Assembly: GCA_046758065.1 (NCBI GenBank)
Contig: JBHHZM010000018.1
Coordinates: 1 to 33,532, forward strand
DNA: 33,532 nucleotides
Direction of reading: 5' to 3'
Source of the DNA: JBHHZM01 sp046758065
GTDB taxonomy: Bacteria; Pseudomonadota; Alphaproteobacteria; JAAXGF01
A model generated the notes under the pieces. It made no database searches, was not told where the DNA came from, and was given only the letters and a program-made list of their open reading frames with translations. Shown piece after piece: positions 24,304 through 33,532 of this stretch (positions within the stretch are counted from its first letter, which is position 1; each line of letters begins with the position of its first letter). Both the position numbers and the translations under genes were made by a program.

Positions 24304-24972
24304 TTAACGCACGGGCCGTGCGACGACGAACAGCGTGCCGCCGAGCCGGGGCGCCGCAGCGAACGCCACTTTACCCAGCGTGAACAGGGGGCCATGCCGC
24401 CGGGCGTGGGGCTGATGGCAGGTGTCGAGCCGTTCGACCGCGTAGCCGTGACGTTCGAGCAGGTTATGGATGTTGTCGGCGTTGAAGGTCATGACGTGTT
24501 CGGCGCCATCGCGGAATCGCCCGAGAAGAAAGCGTATGAAATTCAGCAGCCCGAAGGCGTGCGGCGTGGTGATGACGACGCGGGTTTCCGCCCCGCAGAA
24601 GCGCTTGATCCCGTCGAGCATGGCGCCCGGGCTCGACAGATGTTCGATGATATCGGCGGCGACGACGATATCGAAGGGGCCGTCGAGCGCCACGTCCTCA
24701 AGACGCTGCACGTCGCCGGCGATCACGTTGTCGAAGATGCCGAGCACCCGGTATTCGTCGATCACCTCGCGGCTGTAGTCGACGCCGACCGTATCGGCCT
24801 CATCGGTGAGCTTCCAGTGCAGGGTGTTGCTGGCGAGCTGGACGCGTTCTTCCGGGGTTTCGTCGGCGTGGCCGACGCAGCCGAGATGAAGCACGCGCCG
24901 CCCGCGCGCGATGTCGAGGATCGCGTGGTCGCGATCGACAAACCGTCGCGGCGTTCTCGTCTGACTTCGCAC
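24304..24972 (-). CDS. Class I SAM-dependent methyltransferase
   Basis: A 222-residue methyltransferase of the UbiG/Methyltransf_11 type. Motif I is VLHLGCVGH (27-35), an acidic residue follows in VGVDYS (Asp65), and the motif-IV-like FDIVVAADIIEHL lies at 100-112. HVMTFNADNIHNLLERHGY near 160 is the substrate-side region often seen in sugar- and lipid-modifying members. The GTG at 24972 is chosen because GAGAGG lies just upstream and the protein then begins shortly before motif I. It converges on the regulator gene and diverges from purQ. Because it sits beside the glycan locus it could methylate the glycan, but nothing in the sequence proves the link. Confidence 0.8.
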   Translation of the reverse strand: MRSQTRTPRRFVDRDHAILDIARGRRVLHLGCVGHADETPEERVQLASNTLHWKLTDEADTVGVDYSREVIDEYRVLGIFDNVIAGDVQRLEDVALDGPFDIVVAADIIEHLSSPGAMLDGIKRFCGAETRVVITTPHAFGLLNFIRFLLGRFRDGAEHVMTFNADNIHNLLERHGYAVERLDTCHQPHARRHGPLFTLGKVAFAAAPRLGGTLFVVARPVR

Positions 24973-24995
24973 TCGCCTCTCGCGCGGTCGCTGAC

Positions 24996-25077
24996 CCGGC
25001 GCGCCGGCACGATAACAGAAATCGCGACGACGGGCTGCTTGAATCGTGACGGCGCGGCGCATAGGATCGGCGCGCCG
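24996..25077. repeat. Two CGGCGCGCCG palindromes in the methyltransferase-purQ intergenic region
   Basis: CCGGCGCGCCGG (24996-25007) and CGGCGCGCCG (25068-25077) are perfect palindromes sharing a 10-bp core, spaced 70 bp apart in the 135-bp gap between divergent genes. They may be a regulator site, but in DNA this GC-rich such palindromes can arise by chance. Confidence 0.35.
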
Positions 25078-25107
25078 CCGCATCAGGTTCCGGAAAGTCG
25101 CCTTGGC

Positions 25108-25793
25108 GTGAAAGCCGCCGTCATCGTTTTCCCCGGCTCGAACTGCGACCGCGACGTGCGCGTGGCGCTCGCCGCGAGCATGGGGCGTCCGCCCGAGATG
25201 ATCTGGCACGGTGACAGCGCGCTCCCCGACCTCGACCTCATCGTACTGCCCGGCGGGTTCGCCTACGGCGATTACCTGCGTTCGGGCGCCATGGCGGCGC
25301 ATTCTCCGGTGATGCGCGAGGTGGCGGCGCGCGCCCGCGCCGGCACGCCGGTGCTCGCCATCTGCAACGGCTTTCAGGTCGCGACCGAGGCGGGGCTTCT
25401 GCCCGGCACGCTGATGGCCAACGCCGGCCTCAAGTTCGTCTGCCGCGACGTTTATCTCACGGTCGAAGCGACGGACACGATCTTTACCGGTCGCTACCGG
25501 CGCGGTCAGGTCATCCGTGTCCCGGTCGCCCATCACGACGGCAACTACACGATCGACGACGACGGCCTTGCGGCGCTCAGGGACGACGACCGGATCGCGT
25601 TCCGCTACTGCACCCCCGAAGGCGACTGCGACGCGGACGCCAATCCCAACGGTTCGCGCGACAACATCGCCGGCGTCTACAACGAAACCCGGACGGTGCT
25701 CGGTCTGATGCCGCACCCCGAACGGCTCGCCGACGCGAGGCTCGGGGGAACCGACGGCAAGGCGATGTTCGATTCGCTCGTCGACGCGCTGGG

Positions 25794-25797
<4 letters not shown>
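25108..25797 (+). CDS. purQ: Phosphoribosylformylglycinamidine synthase, glutaminase subunit PurQ
   Basis: Supplies ammonia from glutamine to PurL in the fourth step of purine synthesis (FGAR to FGAM). The 229-residue class-I glutamine amidotransferase has the nucleophile Cys86 in AICNGFQ and the partner His203 and Glu205 in MPHPERL. The oxyanion region LPGGFAYGDYLRSGAM is intact. The GTG at 25108 gives the normal N-terminus KAAVIVFPGSNCD; a GGAAAG sequence lies about 10 nt before it. Its stop overlaps the purL start as ATGA. In the three-part enzyme PurS is also needed; no purS lies directly upstream here. Confidence 0.95.
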
Positions 25798-27986
<2,189 letters not shown>

Positions 27987-28022
27987 ACGAAAACCGCAGA
28001 TAGTCCGACGAGAGACGCAACC

Positions 28023-28262
28023 ATGGCCATGGACCCCGGCGAGATCGAACGCTTAATCCGCGAGGCGCTGCCCGACGCGCGGGTCAGCATCGAGGATCTG
28101 CGCGGTGACGGCGATCACTATGCCGCTCAGGTGGTTTCGGCCGCGTTCGAGGGCAAAAGCCGCGTTCAGCAGCATCAGATGGTCTATAAGGCCCTGCGCG
28201 GCAGGATGGGCGGGGCGTTGCACGCGCTCGCCCTGCAGACATCGACGCCACACGACGCCTGA
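28023..28262 (+). CDS. bolA: BolA family protein
   Basis: A 79-residue BolA-like protein with the conserved core GDGDHYAAQVVSAAFEGKSR and VQQHQMVYKAL, including the His that, with a glutaredoxin Cys, coordinates a [2Fe-2S] cluster. BolA proteins pair with monothiol glutaredoxins in iron-sulfur trafficking and iron signalling, and the partner gene grxD starts 32 nt downstream. It follows purL by 36 nt. An in-frame ATG two codons later (28029) is an alternative start. Confidence 0.93.
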   Translation: MAMDPGEIERLIREALPDARVSIEDLRGDGDHYAAQVVSAAFEGKSRVQQHQMVYKALRGRMGGALHALALQTSTPHDA

Positions 28263-28294
28263 GCGTCGGCTACCGGCGAGAAAGAGGTAAGGGA

Positions 28295-28630
28295 ATGGAC
28301 GGCAATCCGGTTCACGAACGCATCCGTCAGGAGATCGCCGACAGCGCGGTCGTGCTCTATATGAAGGGCAGCCCGGTGTTTCCGCAATGCGGGTTTTCGG
28401 CGGCCGTCGTGCAGATCCTCTCGGAGTTGGGGGTCAAGTTCAAGGGCGTCGACGTGCTCGCCGATCCGGCGTTACGCCAGGGAATCAAGAGCTTCAGCGA
28501 CTGGCCGACGATCCCGCAGCTCTACATCAAGGGCGAGTTCGTCGGCGGCTGCGACATCCTGCGCGAGATGTATCAGACCGGCGAGCTCGACGATCTGCTC
28601 GAAGCCAAGGGCGTCGAGCGCGTCGCGTGA
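28295..28630 (+). CDS. grxD: Monothiol glutaredoxin, Grx4 family
   Basis: A 111-residue monothiol glutaredoxin with the CGFS active site at residues 32-35 (PQCGFSAAVVQIL) and the glutathione-binding stretch DWPTIPQLYIKGEFVGGCDI. These proteins carry [2Fe-2S] clusters and form complexes with BolA, encoded just upstream. An SD-like AAAGAGGTAAGGGA precedes the ATG. The stop codon overlaps the GTG of the next gene. Confidence 0.96.
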   Translation: MDGNPVHERIRQEIADSAVVLYMKGSPVFPQCGFSAAVVQILSELGVKFKGVDVLADPALRQGIKSFSDWPTIPQLYIKGEFVGGCDILREMYQTGELDDLLEAKGVERVA

Positions 28631-28974
28631 GCCCGCCCGAACGCGCAACTGCGAAAATTTCCGGCTATCACGCCCACGTCTATTACGGCGATGGGACCCG
28701 CGAGATCGCGGCGCGTATCCGGGAAGAGCTCGCGGAGCGCTTCGACGTCGAACTCGGGCGCTGGCGCGACGCCCCGGTCGGCCCGCACCCGCGACCGATG
28801 TACCAGGTCGCTTTCGACGCCACGCTCGCCGGCGAGGTCATTCCCTGGCTGATGCTCAACCACGCCGGCCTCCCGGTATTCATCCATCCGCTGACCGGCG
28901 ACGACATCGCCGATCATCTCGAACACGCACTCTGGCTCGGCGAAAAGCTCGAACTCGATCCCAACGGCCTTTGA
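28627..28974 (+). CDS. DOPA 4,5-dioxygenase family protein
   Basis: A 115-residue member of the DOPA 4,5-dioxygenase family, small non-heme iron ring-cleavage enzymes. Visible marks are GYHAHVYYGDGT, the His-rich VGPHPRPMYQVAF, and PVFIHPLTGDDIADH, which supply possible iron-binding histidines. The GTG at 28627 overlaps the glutaredoxin stop as GTGA. Bacterial members mostly have no known substrate, so the enzyme name follows the family, not a demonstrated reaction. Confidence 0.88.
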   Translation: MSPPERATAKISGYHAHVYYGDGTREIAARIREELAERFDVELGRWRDAPVGPHPRPMYQVAFDATLAGEVIPWLMLNHAGLPVFIHPLTGDDIADHLEHALWLGEKLELDPNGL

Positions 28975-28986
28975 ACGTTGCGGCGG

Positions 28987-29000
28987 GGCGCCATCGCGCC
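28987..29000. terminator. Weak hairpin between convergent genes
   Basis: GGCGC (28987-28991) and GCGCC (28996-29000) form a 5-bp stem with a CATC loop in the 30-nt gap between the dioxygenase-family stop and the DUF924 stop. It is followed by GGTTT on the plus strand. Short, so only a possible terminator. Confidence 0.28.
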
Positions 29001-29004
29001 GGTT

Positions 29005-29568
29005 TCAGAACGACGAGTCGGGCTCTTTGAGAAAGGCGGCTTCCTCAGGCGTCGTTTCGCGGCCCAACGCGGCGTTGCGATGGGGAAAACGGCCGAAGCG
29101 TTCGACGATCTCGAGATGCCGGGTCGCCCATTCGATCGAGGCTTTATCGCCCAGGTCGCGGAACAGCGCGACCGAGCGGCGCTGGTCGGCAAGGTCCTCG
29201 CTGTGCTCGAACGGCAGGTACAAGAAGCGGCGTTCGATCGGCGGCAGCGCGCGGTCGAAGCCCGCGTCGATCGCCCGGCGTGCCACGGCGCGGGCCTTGG
29301 CGTCGCTGGCGTAGGCGCGCGGATCGTCGCGGAACATGTTGCGCGGGAACTGGTCGAGCAGAACGATCAGCGCGAGCGCGCCGCGCGGCGTTTCCTGCCA
29401 GTGATCGAGCGCGCCGGCGGCGGCGCCCTTGTAATCGGCGAGAAAGCACCGGCGCACCTCCGCGTCGAGGGCCGCATCCTTTTCGAACCAGATCTTGCGG
29501 GGTCGGCCATGGTCGGGATCGCCCGGCGCGCCGAACCAGAACGCGAGGATTTGCTCGCTACGCGACAC
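29005..29568 (-). CDS. DUF924 family protein
   Basis: A 187-residue protein of the DUF924 family (alpha-helical, TPR-like). It starts with the usual ILAFWFG and W-F segments and carries the signature LDQFPRNMFRDDPRAYASD and FLYLPFEHSEDLADQ. No reaction is known for the family. The GTG at 29568 gives the standard family N-terminus (VSRSEQILAFWFG) and lies 23 nt after the dinB stop, so the two genes are probably cotranscribed. Confidence 0.9.
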   Translation of the reverse strand: MSRSEQILAFWFGAPGDPDHGRPRKIWFEKDAALDAEVRRCFLADYKGAAAGALDHWQETPRGALALIVLLDQFPRNMFRDDPRAYASDAKARAVARRAIDAGFDRALPPIERRFLYLPFEHSEDLADQRRSVALFRDLGDKASIEWATRHLEIVERFGRFPHRNAALGRETTPEEAAFLKEPDSSF

Positions 29569-29591
29569 GACCCCCGTTTTCCTCCCGCTGC

Positions 29592-30881
29592 CTACCGCTG
29601 TCCGGTCTTGTCCGGCATGCGGCGCCCGAGCGCGCGGCCCTTGGCGATCGCGTCCGTCCCGAATTTGTCGCGCACGGTATCGATGGCGCGTTCGACCTCG
29701 GCGCGGCGGTCGGGCGTAGTCTCGAACAGGTCGGGCGCCACGGCCTGCGTTTCGGTCACGATGTCGCAGACCCCGATGCCGATCAGCCGGTAGAAGGCGC
29801 CGTCGGCCTCGCGTTCGAGAAGCGGCAGCGCCGTCTTGTAGATGACCTCGGCGAGCTGCGTCGGGGCGGCGAGCGTGCGACGGCGCGTGAGCAGGCGGAA
29901 GCGCGCCGTCTTGAGCTTGAGCACCACGCCGCGGCCGGCGAGCCCGCCGCGCTTGAGCCGCGCCGATACGGTTTCGCACAAGGGCCACAGCGCGTGGGCG
30001 AGGGCGCCGGCGTCGGCGATGTCGGCGTCGAAGGTGGTCTCCGCCGACATGCTCTTGACGGGTGCGGCGGGGTCGACGCGCCGGTCGTCGTCGCCGCGGG
30101 AAAAGCGCGCGAGCCGTCGGCCGATGCGGCCGTAGCGGGCGACGAGTTCGTCCTCGGCAATCGCCTGAAGCGCGCCGATCGTCGCGATGCCGTCGTCGCC
30201 GAGCCGGCGTTGCAGGGTGGGTCCGACGCCCCACAGCAGGCTCACCGGCTGGGCGGCGAGAAAATCGACCGCCTCGGCCCGGCCGATGACCGTGAAACCG
30301 CGCGGCTTGTCCCGGTCCGAAGCGATTTTGGCGAGGAACTTGTTGTAGCTCAGGCCGACCGAGGCGGTGATGCCGAGCTCGCTCTCGATGCGGCCGACAA
30401 GCGCGGCGAGCGTCACGGCGGCGCTGCGCCGGTGCAGACGCTCGGTGCCGGCGAGATCGAGAAAGGCCTCGTCGATCGACAGCGGTTCGACCAGAGGCGT
30501 GACCTCGCGCAGCAAGGCACGCACCTCTCGGCCGACCGCCCGGTACTTGGCGACGTCGGGTCGGATGACGATCGCCTGCGGGCACGCCTTGAGCGCCCGG
30601 TGCATGGGCATCGCCGAGCGGATGCCGTAGCGCCGCGCCACGTAACAGGCCGCCATGACGACGCCGCGGTGACGGCCGCCGACCAGAACCGGCTGCTCCG
30701 AGAGCTCGGGACGGTCGCGCTTCTCGACGCTGGCGAAGAAGGCGTCACAGTCGAGGTGGGCGATGGTCAGGCGGTCGATCTCGGCGTGGCGCAGCACGCG
30801 CGGCGAACCGCACGCGGCGCAGGTCTCGCCGTCGGCGTCGTCGGCTTGGGCGACAAGGCAGTCTCGACAGAACGCGGGCAT
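29592..30881 (-). CDS. dinB: DNA polymerase IV (Y-family, translesion) with N-terminal zinc ribbon
   Basis: A 429-residue error-prone Y-family polymerase that bypasses DNA damage. Metal-binding residues are Asp44 in AHLDCDAFFASVEKRD and Asp137/Glu138 in SIDEAFLDLAGT; LSYNKFLAKIASDRDKP and WGVGP follow as in DinB. Before the palm domain lie Cys5, Cys8, Cys21 and Cys24, a zinc-ribbon-like extension seen in a branch of alphaproteobacterial DinB proteins. The C-terminal little-finger domain is present. The ATG at 30881 is chosen because it starts exactly before the cysteine pair. No LexA box was recognised upstream. Confidence 0.93.
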   Translation of the reverse strand: MPAFCRDCLVAQADDADGETCAACGSPRVLRHAEIDRLTIAHLDCDAFFASVEKRDRPELSEQPVLVGGRHRGVVMAACYVARRYGIRSAMPMHRALKACPQAIVIRPDVAKYRAVGREVRALLREVTPLVEPLSIDEAFLDLAGTERLHRRSAAVTLAALVGRIESELGITASVGLSYNKFLAKIASDRDKPRGFTVIGRAEAVDFLAAQPVSLLWGVGPTLQRRLGDDGIATIGALQAIAEDELVARYGRIGRRLARFSRGDDDRRVDPAAPVKSMSAETTFDADIADAGALAHALWPLCETVSARLKRGGLAGRGVVLKLKTARFRLLTRRRTLAAPTQLAEVIYKTALPLLEREADGAFYRLIGIGVCDIVTETQAVAPDLFETTPDRRAEVERAIDTVRDKFGTDAIAKGRALGRRMPDKTGQR

Positions 30882-31190
30882 GGACGACGACCATCGTAAA
30901 CGCGCCGGGGCCGCATCATGGTAGCGCAAACGCACCGTCGGCGGGACGGTCCTCATGACCGGAGCGAGCGCGACGAAAACGATGGCCATCGGCGAATGCA
31001 AGCAAGCATTTCCGATCGGATCCCCGTTTAACGCTGTTTAATGACGAAGTGGAAACCACGAACGGCACGATCAAAAACACCCCTTCGACGCCGCGAAACC
31101 GGTGATCGTCGTCACTTCTTCTGGAAGGAAAATGAAATATTATTTCGCTGTATTTGTGGCGTATGCCGTTAATCGACCGTGTTTCGTCCG
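30882..31190. other. Intergenic region upstream of dinB and of the tandem duplication
   Basis: About 310 bp without a convincing gene. It becomes AT-rich toward its right end, where GAAATA-T-TATTTC (31134-31146) forms a short perfect dyad that could be an operator or part of a promoter for the small gene at 31262. No tRNA, recognisable LexA site or terminator was seen. Confidence 0.45.
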
Positions 31191-31261
31191 GCGGTTTAAC
31201 GATGGAGTAACCGTCACTGGCTAAGTTAACGGGCGTGATCGCTATCAGGAGTCGTTTGACG

Positions 31262-31459
31262 ATGGATGAAACCACACGGCGCGAACTTCTGCATCGCCTG
31301 AAGATCATTGCCGCGGCTTCGGCCGTCGGCTATGTCGCGCCCAAGGTGACGGCGATCGATGCGGCGTTGGCCGCCGGCCCGCCGTGCTCGCAGCTGAATA
31401 AAAGAAAAAAATGCAAGAAGAAGAAGAAAAAAAAGAAGAAAAAGAAGAAGAGGCCATAA
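31262..31459 (+). CDS. Small Tat-leader-like protein with poly-lysine tail, copy A
   Basis: A 65-residue peptide: MDETTRRELLHRL with a twin-arginine pair, a hydrophobic alanine-rich segment (IIAAASAVGYVAPKVTAI), an ADAALAAGPPC-like region with two cysteines, and a tail of KRKKC followed by twelve lysines, then RP. The leader resembles a Tat or membrane-targeting signal, although RRELLH is not a perfect Tat motif. AGGAG lies 10 nt before the ATG. The tail is encoded by mixed AAA/AAG codons and is far less GC-rich than the surroundings. I do not recognise a family. Possible roles are a cationic surface or DNA/polyanion-binding peptide, or a precursor peptide; none is shown. An upstream ATG at 31235 is in frame. 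Confidence 0.6.
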   Translation: MDETTRRELLHRLKIIAAASAVGYVAPKVTAIDAALAAGPPCSQLNKRKKCKKKKKKKKKKKKRP

Positions 31460-31554
31460 GCGGGATGCCCGCGACGCCGACATACGCGATCCATCCCCGA
31501 TTTCCGTGCACGGCCTTTGCCAACCCTGGCGAGCGCGGAGCCGGCCACCCGGCA

Positions 31555-31717
31555 TTATTTCACGAACAATCTGCGTTCGAGGCCGAAGAACGATTAGGCG
31601 CCCGACGGCGTTACCCGAACGGTCTCGGAGAGACCGATCCCCGCCTTGCTCGGTATCTGGATCCAGGGGATCAGATGGAAGGTCATGTTGGCCTCGATCA
31701 CGGCGGGATCGTCGGGC
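31555..31717 (-). pseudogene. Duplicated 3' fragment of the M24 peptidase-like gene
   Basis: This stretch matches the last ~53 codons of the intact gene at 32080-33237, including the terminal TAA, but it has no start and is cut at the duplication junction (about 31717). Fourteen codons from its end a GAA codon of the intact gene has become TAA (31594-31596), and other substitutions have built up, including one turning the penultimate LVVK into LFVK. It is a non-functional by-product of the tandem duplication. Confidence 0.85.
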
Positions 31718-31786
31718 GGGTTAACGATGGAATAACCGTTGCTGCGTTAGGTGACCGGCGTGATCGCTATCAAGGGTCGTTTGACG

Positions 31787-31984
31787 ATGGATGAAACCAC
31801 ACGGCGCGAACTTCTGCATCGCCTGAAGATCATTGCCGCGGCTTCGGCCGTCGGCTATGTCGCGCCCAAGGTGACGGCGATCGATGCGGCGTTGGCCGCC
31901 GGCCCGCCGTGCTCGCAGCTGAATAAAAGAAAAAAATGCAAGAAGAAGAAGAAAAAAAAGAAGAAAAAGAAGAAGAGGCCATAA
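31787..31984 (+). CDS. Small Tat-leader-like protein with poly-lysine tail, copy B
   Basis: Nucleotide-identical to copy A over its full 198 bp, so the 65-residue product is the same. Its Shine-Dalgarno differs: AAGGG in place of AGGAG at the same 10-nt spacing, and its leader region is diverged, so expression of the two copies may differ. An in-frame ATG at 31751 would add 12 residues. It is convergent with the intact M24 gene, whose stop lies 95 bp downstream. Confidence 0.6.
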   Translation: MDETTRRELLHRLKIIAAASAVGYVAPKVTAIDAALAAGPPCSQLNKRKKCKKKKKKKKKKKKRP

Positions 31985-32079
31985 GCGGGATGCCCGCGAC
32001 GCCGACATACGCGATCCATCCCCGATTTCCGTGCACGGCCTTTGCCAACCCTGGCGAGCGCGGAGCCGGCCACCCGGCA

Positions 32080-33237
32080 TTATTTCACGACCAATCTGCG
32101 CTCAAAGCCGAAGAACGATTCGGCGCCCGACGGCGTTATCCGAACGGTCTCGGAGAGACCGATCCCCGCCTTGCCCGGTATCTGGATCCAGGGGATCAGA
32201 TGGAAGGTCATGTTGGCTTCGAGCACGGCGGGATCGTCGGGCTGCAGGCTGAGGATGTGGCCTTCTCCCCAGTCGGGCGCGTAAGCGATGCCGATCGAAT
32301 AGCCCGAGCGCGTCGTCTGGGTCGCGCCGAACGAATTTCTGGCGAACACCGAGCGGCTCAGCGTATCGATCTCGCCCGCGGTGGCGCCGGGCTTCATCGC
32401 CGTCATGCAGGCTTCGACCGCCTCGCGGATCAAGCCTTCCGCCTCGATCATCTCGGGCGGCGGCGCGCCCAGGAAGACGTTGCGCATCATCGCGGTGTGA
32501 TAGCGTTGCACGCAGCCGCCGATCTCAAGGAATACGGTTTCGCCCGGCTCGATGACGCGGCCCTCCCAGGTCGCGTGACCGATGGCGCAGCGCGGACCCG
32601 AGGCGACGAAGGGCGAGCAGGCGGGGTACTCGCCGCCGGCCTTGAACATCGCGTGGTGGATTTCGGCGGCGACGTCGTTCTCGCTCGTGCCCGCCTCGAC
32701 GGCGGCGATGCCGGCGCGCATGCCCGCCTCGGTCGCCCTGGCCGCGCGCGTCATGATCGCGATCTCGGGCTCCGACTTGACCACCCGGCCCGCCTCGACG
32801 AGGCCCGAGCAGTCGACGAAGGTCGCGTCGGGACAGGCGGCGAACAGACGTTCCTGTTCGGTCGCGCGTAGGAAGTAGCAGTGCTTTTCATAGCCGAGGC
32901 GTTTGTTCGCGAGTCCGAACTCGGCGAGCGCGTCGGCGAGTCGCGAGATCGGCTCTTCGGTGTCCCGGTAGGGCCGGCTGCGTTCGATCCAGGTGCGGGT
33001 CTCGACGCTGGTGTCCTCGAGCAGGCGGGTCACCATGAAGGGTTCGTCGTCGAGCGGCACCACCACGGTCTGGAAGTAGTAATAGCCCGTGGTCTGGTAG
33101 CCCGTGAGATAGGTGATGTTCTCCGGCCCGGCGACGATCACCGCGTCGACGCCATGCCCAGCCGCCCGTTCGCGCAGCGCGTTCACGCGCCGCTCGAACT
33201 CGTCCATCGGGAAAACCAGATCGTCCCTCTGCCGCAT
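32080..33237 (-). CDS. M24 (creatinase/Xaa-Pro peptidase fold) protein with altered metal site, ectoine hydrolase-like
   Basis: A 385-residue pita-bread-fold protein: creatinase-type N-terminal domain (GPENITYLTGYQTTGYYYFQ at about 38-57) and C-terminal M24 catalytic domain. The usual five metal ligands D-D-H-E-E are largely replaced: Glu238 for the first Asp (VFLEIGG), Ala249 for the second (YHTAMMRN), Tyr313 at the usual His (RSGYSIG), His346 for the first Glu (MTFHLIPW); only Glu363 (LSETV) remains. GYSIGIAYAPDWGEG and MTFHLIPW resemble the DoeA/ectoine hydrolase branch and metal-independent creatinase-like members, so it more likely hydrolyses a small amide or C-N bond than a proline peptide. 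ATG 33237 is used; 33207 (MDEFERR) is an alternative. Substrate unknown. Confidence 0.85.
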   Translation of the reverse strand: MRQRDDLVFPMDEFERRVNALRERAAGHGVDAVIVAGPENITYLTGYQTTGYYYFQTVVVPLDDEPFMVTRLLEDTSVETRTWIERSRPYRDTEEPISRLADALAEFGLANKRLGYEKHCYFLRATEQERLFAACPDATFVDCSGLVEAGRVVKSEPEIAIMTRAARATEAGMRAGIAAVEAGTSENDVAAEIHHAMFKAGGEYPACSPFVASGPRCAIGHATWEGRVIEPGETVFLEIGGCVQRYHTAMMRNVFLGAPPPEMIEAEGLIREAVEACMTAMKPGATAGEIDTLSRSVFARNSFGATQTTRSGYSIGIAYAPDWGEGHILSLQPDDPAVLEANMTFHLIPWIQIPGKAGIGLSETVRITPSGAESFFGFERRLVVK

Positions 33238-33443
33238 ATCGGCCCCCGGCTTGGTTCGTGACCGGCGCACAGGATGCGTGCAACGGCACGGCCTGCCAAG
33301 GAAAATGCGTGCCGAACTAACCCGGGCTAACCTTTCGGCAAGAACTCCGCAGGGTTTTGGATTGCCCTGCTGGCGCCCGATATTGACGGCGTAGGTCGAG
33401 ACGCGCCCGCGCGCCCGGCCGCCGCATTCAATGGAGACCGGAC

Positions 33444-33532
33444 ATGTCCGACATCGCCGACGATACCGATTTCCACCCCGTCATCCATCGCTTTTCCCGC
33501 TTCCTGCTCGGCATTTCGGCGGGTCTCGGAAC
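33444..33532 (+). CDS. Start of an unidentified gene (partial)
   Basis: The ATG at 33444 has GGAG 8 nt before it and opens a frame that runs off the window: MSDIADDTDFHPVIHRFSRF followed by LLGISAGLG. After about 14 hydrophilic residues the sequence turns amphipathic and hydrophobic, as at the start of a small membrane protein such as a TRAP transporter DctQ subunit, but 29 residues are too few to decide. The 206 bp before it, back to the M24 start, hold a 6-bp hairpin (GCAGGG 33349-33354, CCCTGC 33365-33370) and no gene. Confidence 0.55.
   Translation, partial: MSDIADDTDFHPVIHRFSRFLLGISAGLG

Larger units (their letters stand above)
31191..32240. repeat. 525-bp tandem duplication (31191-31715 and 31716-32240)
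   Basis: Two head-to-tail copies with an exact 525-bp period. Each unit holds a short leader, a small plus-strand gene, and the last ~160 bp of the minus-strand M24-peptidase-like gene. From 31251 to 31565 the copies appear identical over 315 bp, including noncoding sequence. The M24-derived part shows about nine mismatches in about 160 bp, and the leader is clearly diverged. The left boundary is near GCGGTTTAAC (31191) and the junction near 31716. Confidence 0.93.

Noticed and set aside
29280..30899. 539-codon open frame antisense to dinB
   Set aside because: DinB motifs are intact on the minus strand, and the plus-strand frame begins inside the DUF924 gene.
31226..32080. Minus-strand frames with a Leu/Phe-rich segment opposite the poly-lysine tail, suggesting a small membrane protein
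   Set aside because: The hydrophobic run is the complement of the AAG/AAA tract. The plus strand has a better ribosome-binding site and an organised leader. It cannot be fully excluded.
31191..32240. CRISPR or transposon
   Set aside because: There are only two long units, no spacers, no transposase and no terminal inverted repeats; a simple tandem duplication explains it.

Overview
The window reads as a high-GC alphaproteobacterial chromosome segment. Rhodospirillales-like is my inference, from a DinB with an N-terminal zinc-ribbon, an adjacent bolA-grxD pair, purQ followed by small-type purL, and a Tat-dependent branched-chain-amino-acid-type ABC system. No rRNA, tRNA or CRISPR array was seen.

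Layout. (1) 1-3434, minus strand: a liv-type ABC importer operon (binding protein, LivH, LivM, and the first codons of a further gene running off the left edge). (2) 3435-4291: a gene-poor, lower-GC stretch with a degenerate tandem repeat and two transposase remnants (IS6-type N-terminus, IS21-type IstB tail). (3) 4292-20880, minus strand: eleven tightly packed genes, nearly all overlapping by 1-11 nt, that look like one transcript for making and exporting an unknown glycan. In transcription order they are a receiver-domain/glycosyltransferase fusion, two GT4 glycosyltransferases, a heparinase II/III-fold protein, two tandem APH-fold kinases, a histidine phosphatase, an ABC exporter half-transporter, a second MurG/GT28-like glycosyltransferase, an asparagine-synthetase-like protein without its glutaminase nucleophile, and a SPOR-domain outer-membrane barrel. 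(4) 20881-21458: the control region, with a near-consensus sigma-54 promoter (20908-20923) facing the operon and a paired palindromic operator (21022-21056) about 130-150 bp upstream of the predicted start. (5) 21459-24216, plus strand: a membrane sensor kinase and an NtrC-family sigma-54 activator. (6) 24304-24972, minus strand: a SAM methyltransferase. (7) 25108-28974, plus strand: purQ, purL, bolA, grxD and a DOPA-dioxygenase-family gene. (8) 29005-30881, minus strand: dinB followed by a DUF924 gene. (9) 31191-32240: a 525-bp tandem duplication carrying two identical copies of a small gene for a Tat-leader-like peptide ending in a lysine run, plus a broken copy of the 3' end of the neighbouring M24-peptidase-like gene (32080-33237). 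(10) A partial gene starts at 33444.

How the parts may work together. The most interesting unit is regions 3-5. The kinase would respond to an envelope signal and phosphorylate the NtrC-type regulator, which would bind the paired palindromes and switch on the sigma-54 promoter of the glycan operon. The first gene of that operon encodes a glycosyltransferase with its own intact receiver domain, so the same kinase could also control the enzyme directly. This would give transcriptional and enzymatic control of one glycan by one phosphorelay. The architecture, promoter and operators are visible in the sequence; the phosphorelay wiring and the identity of the glycan are inference.
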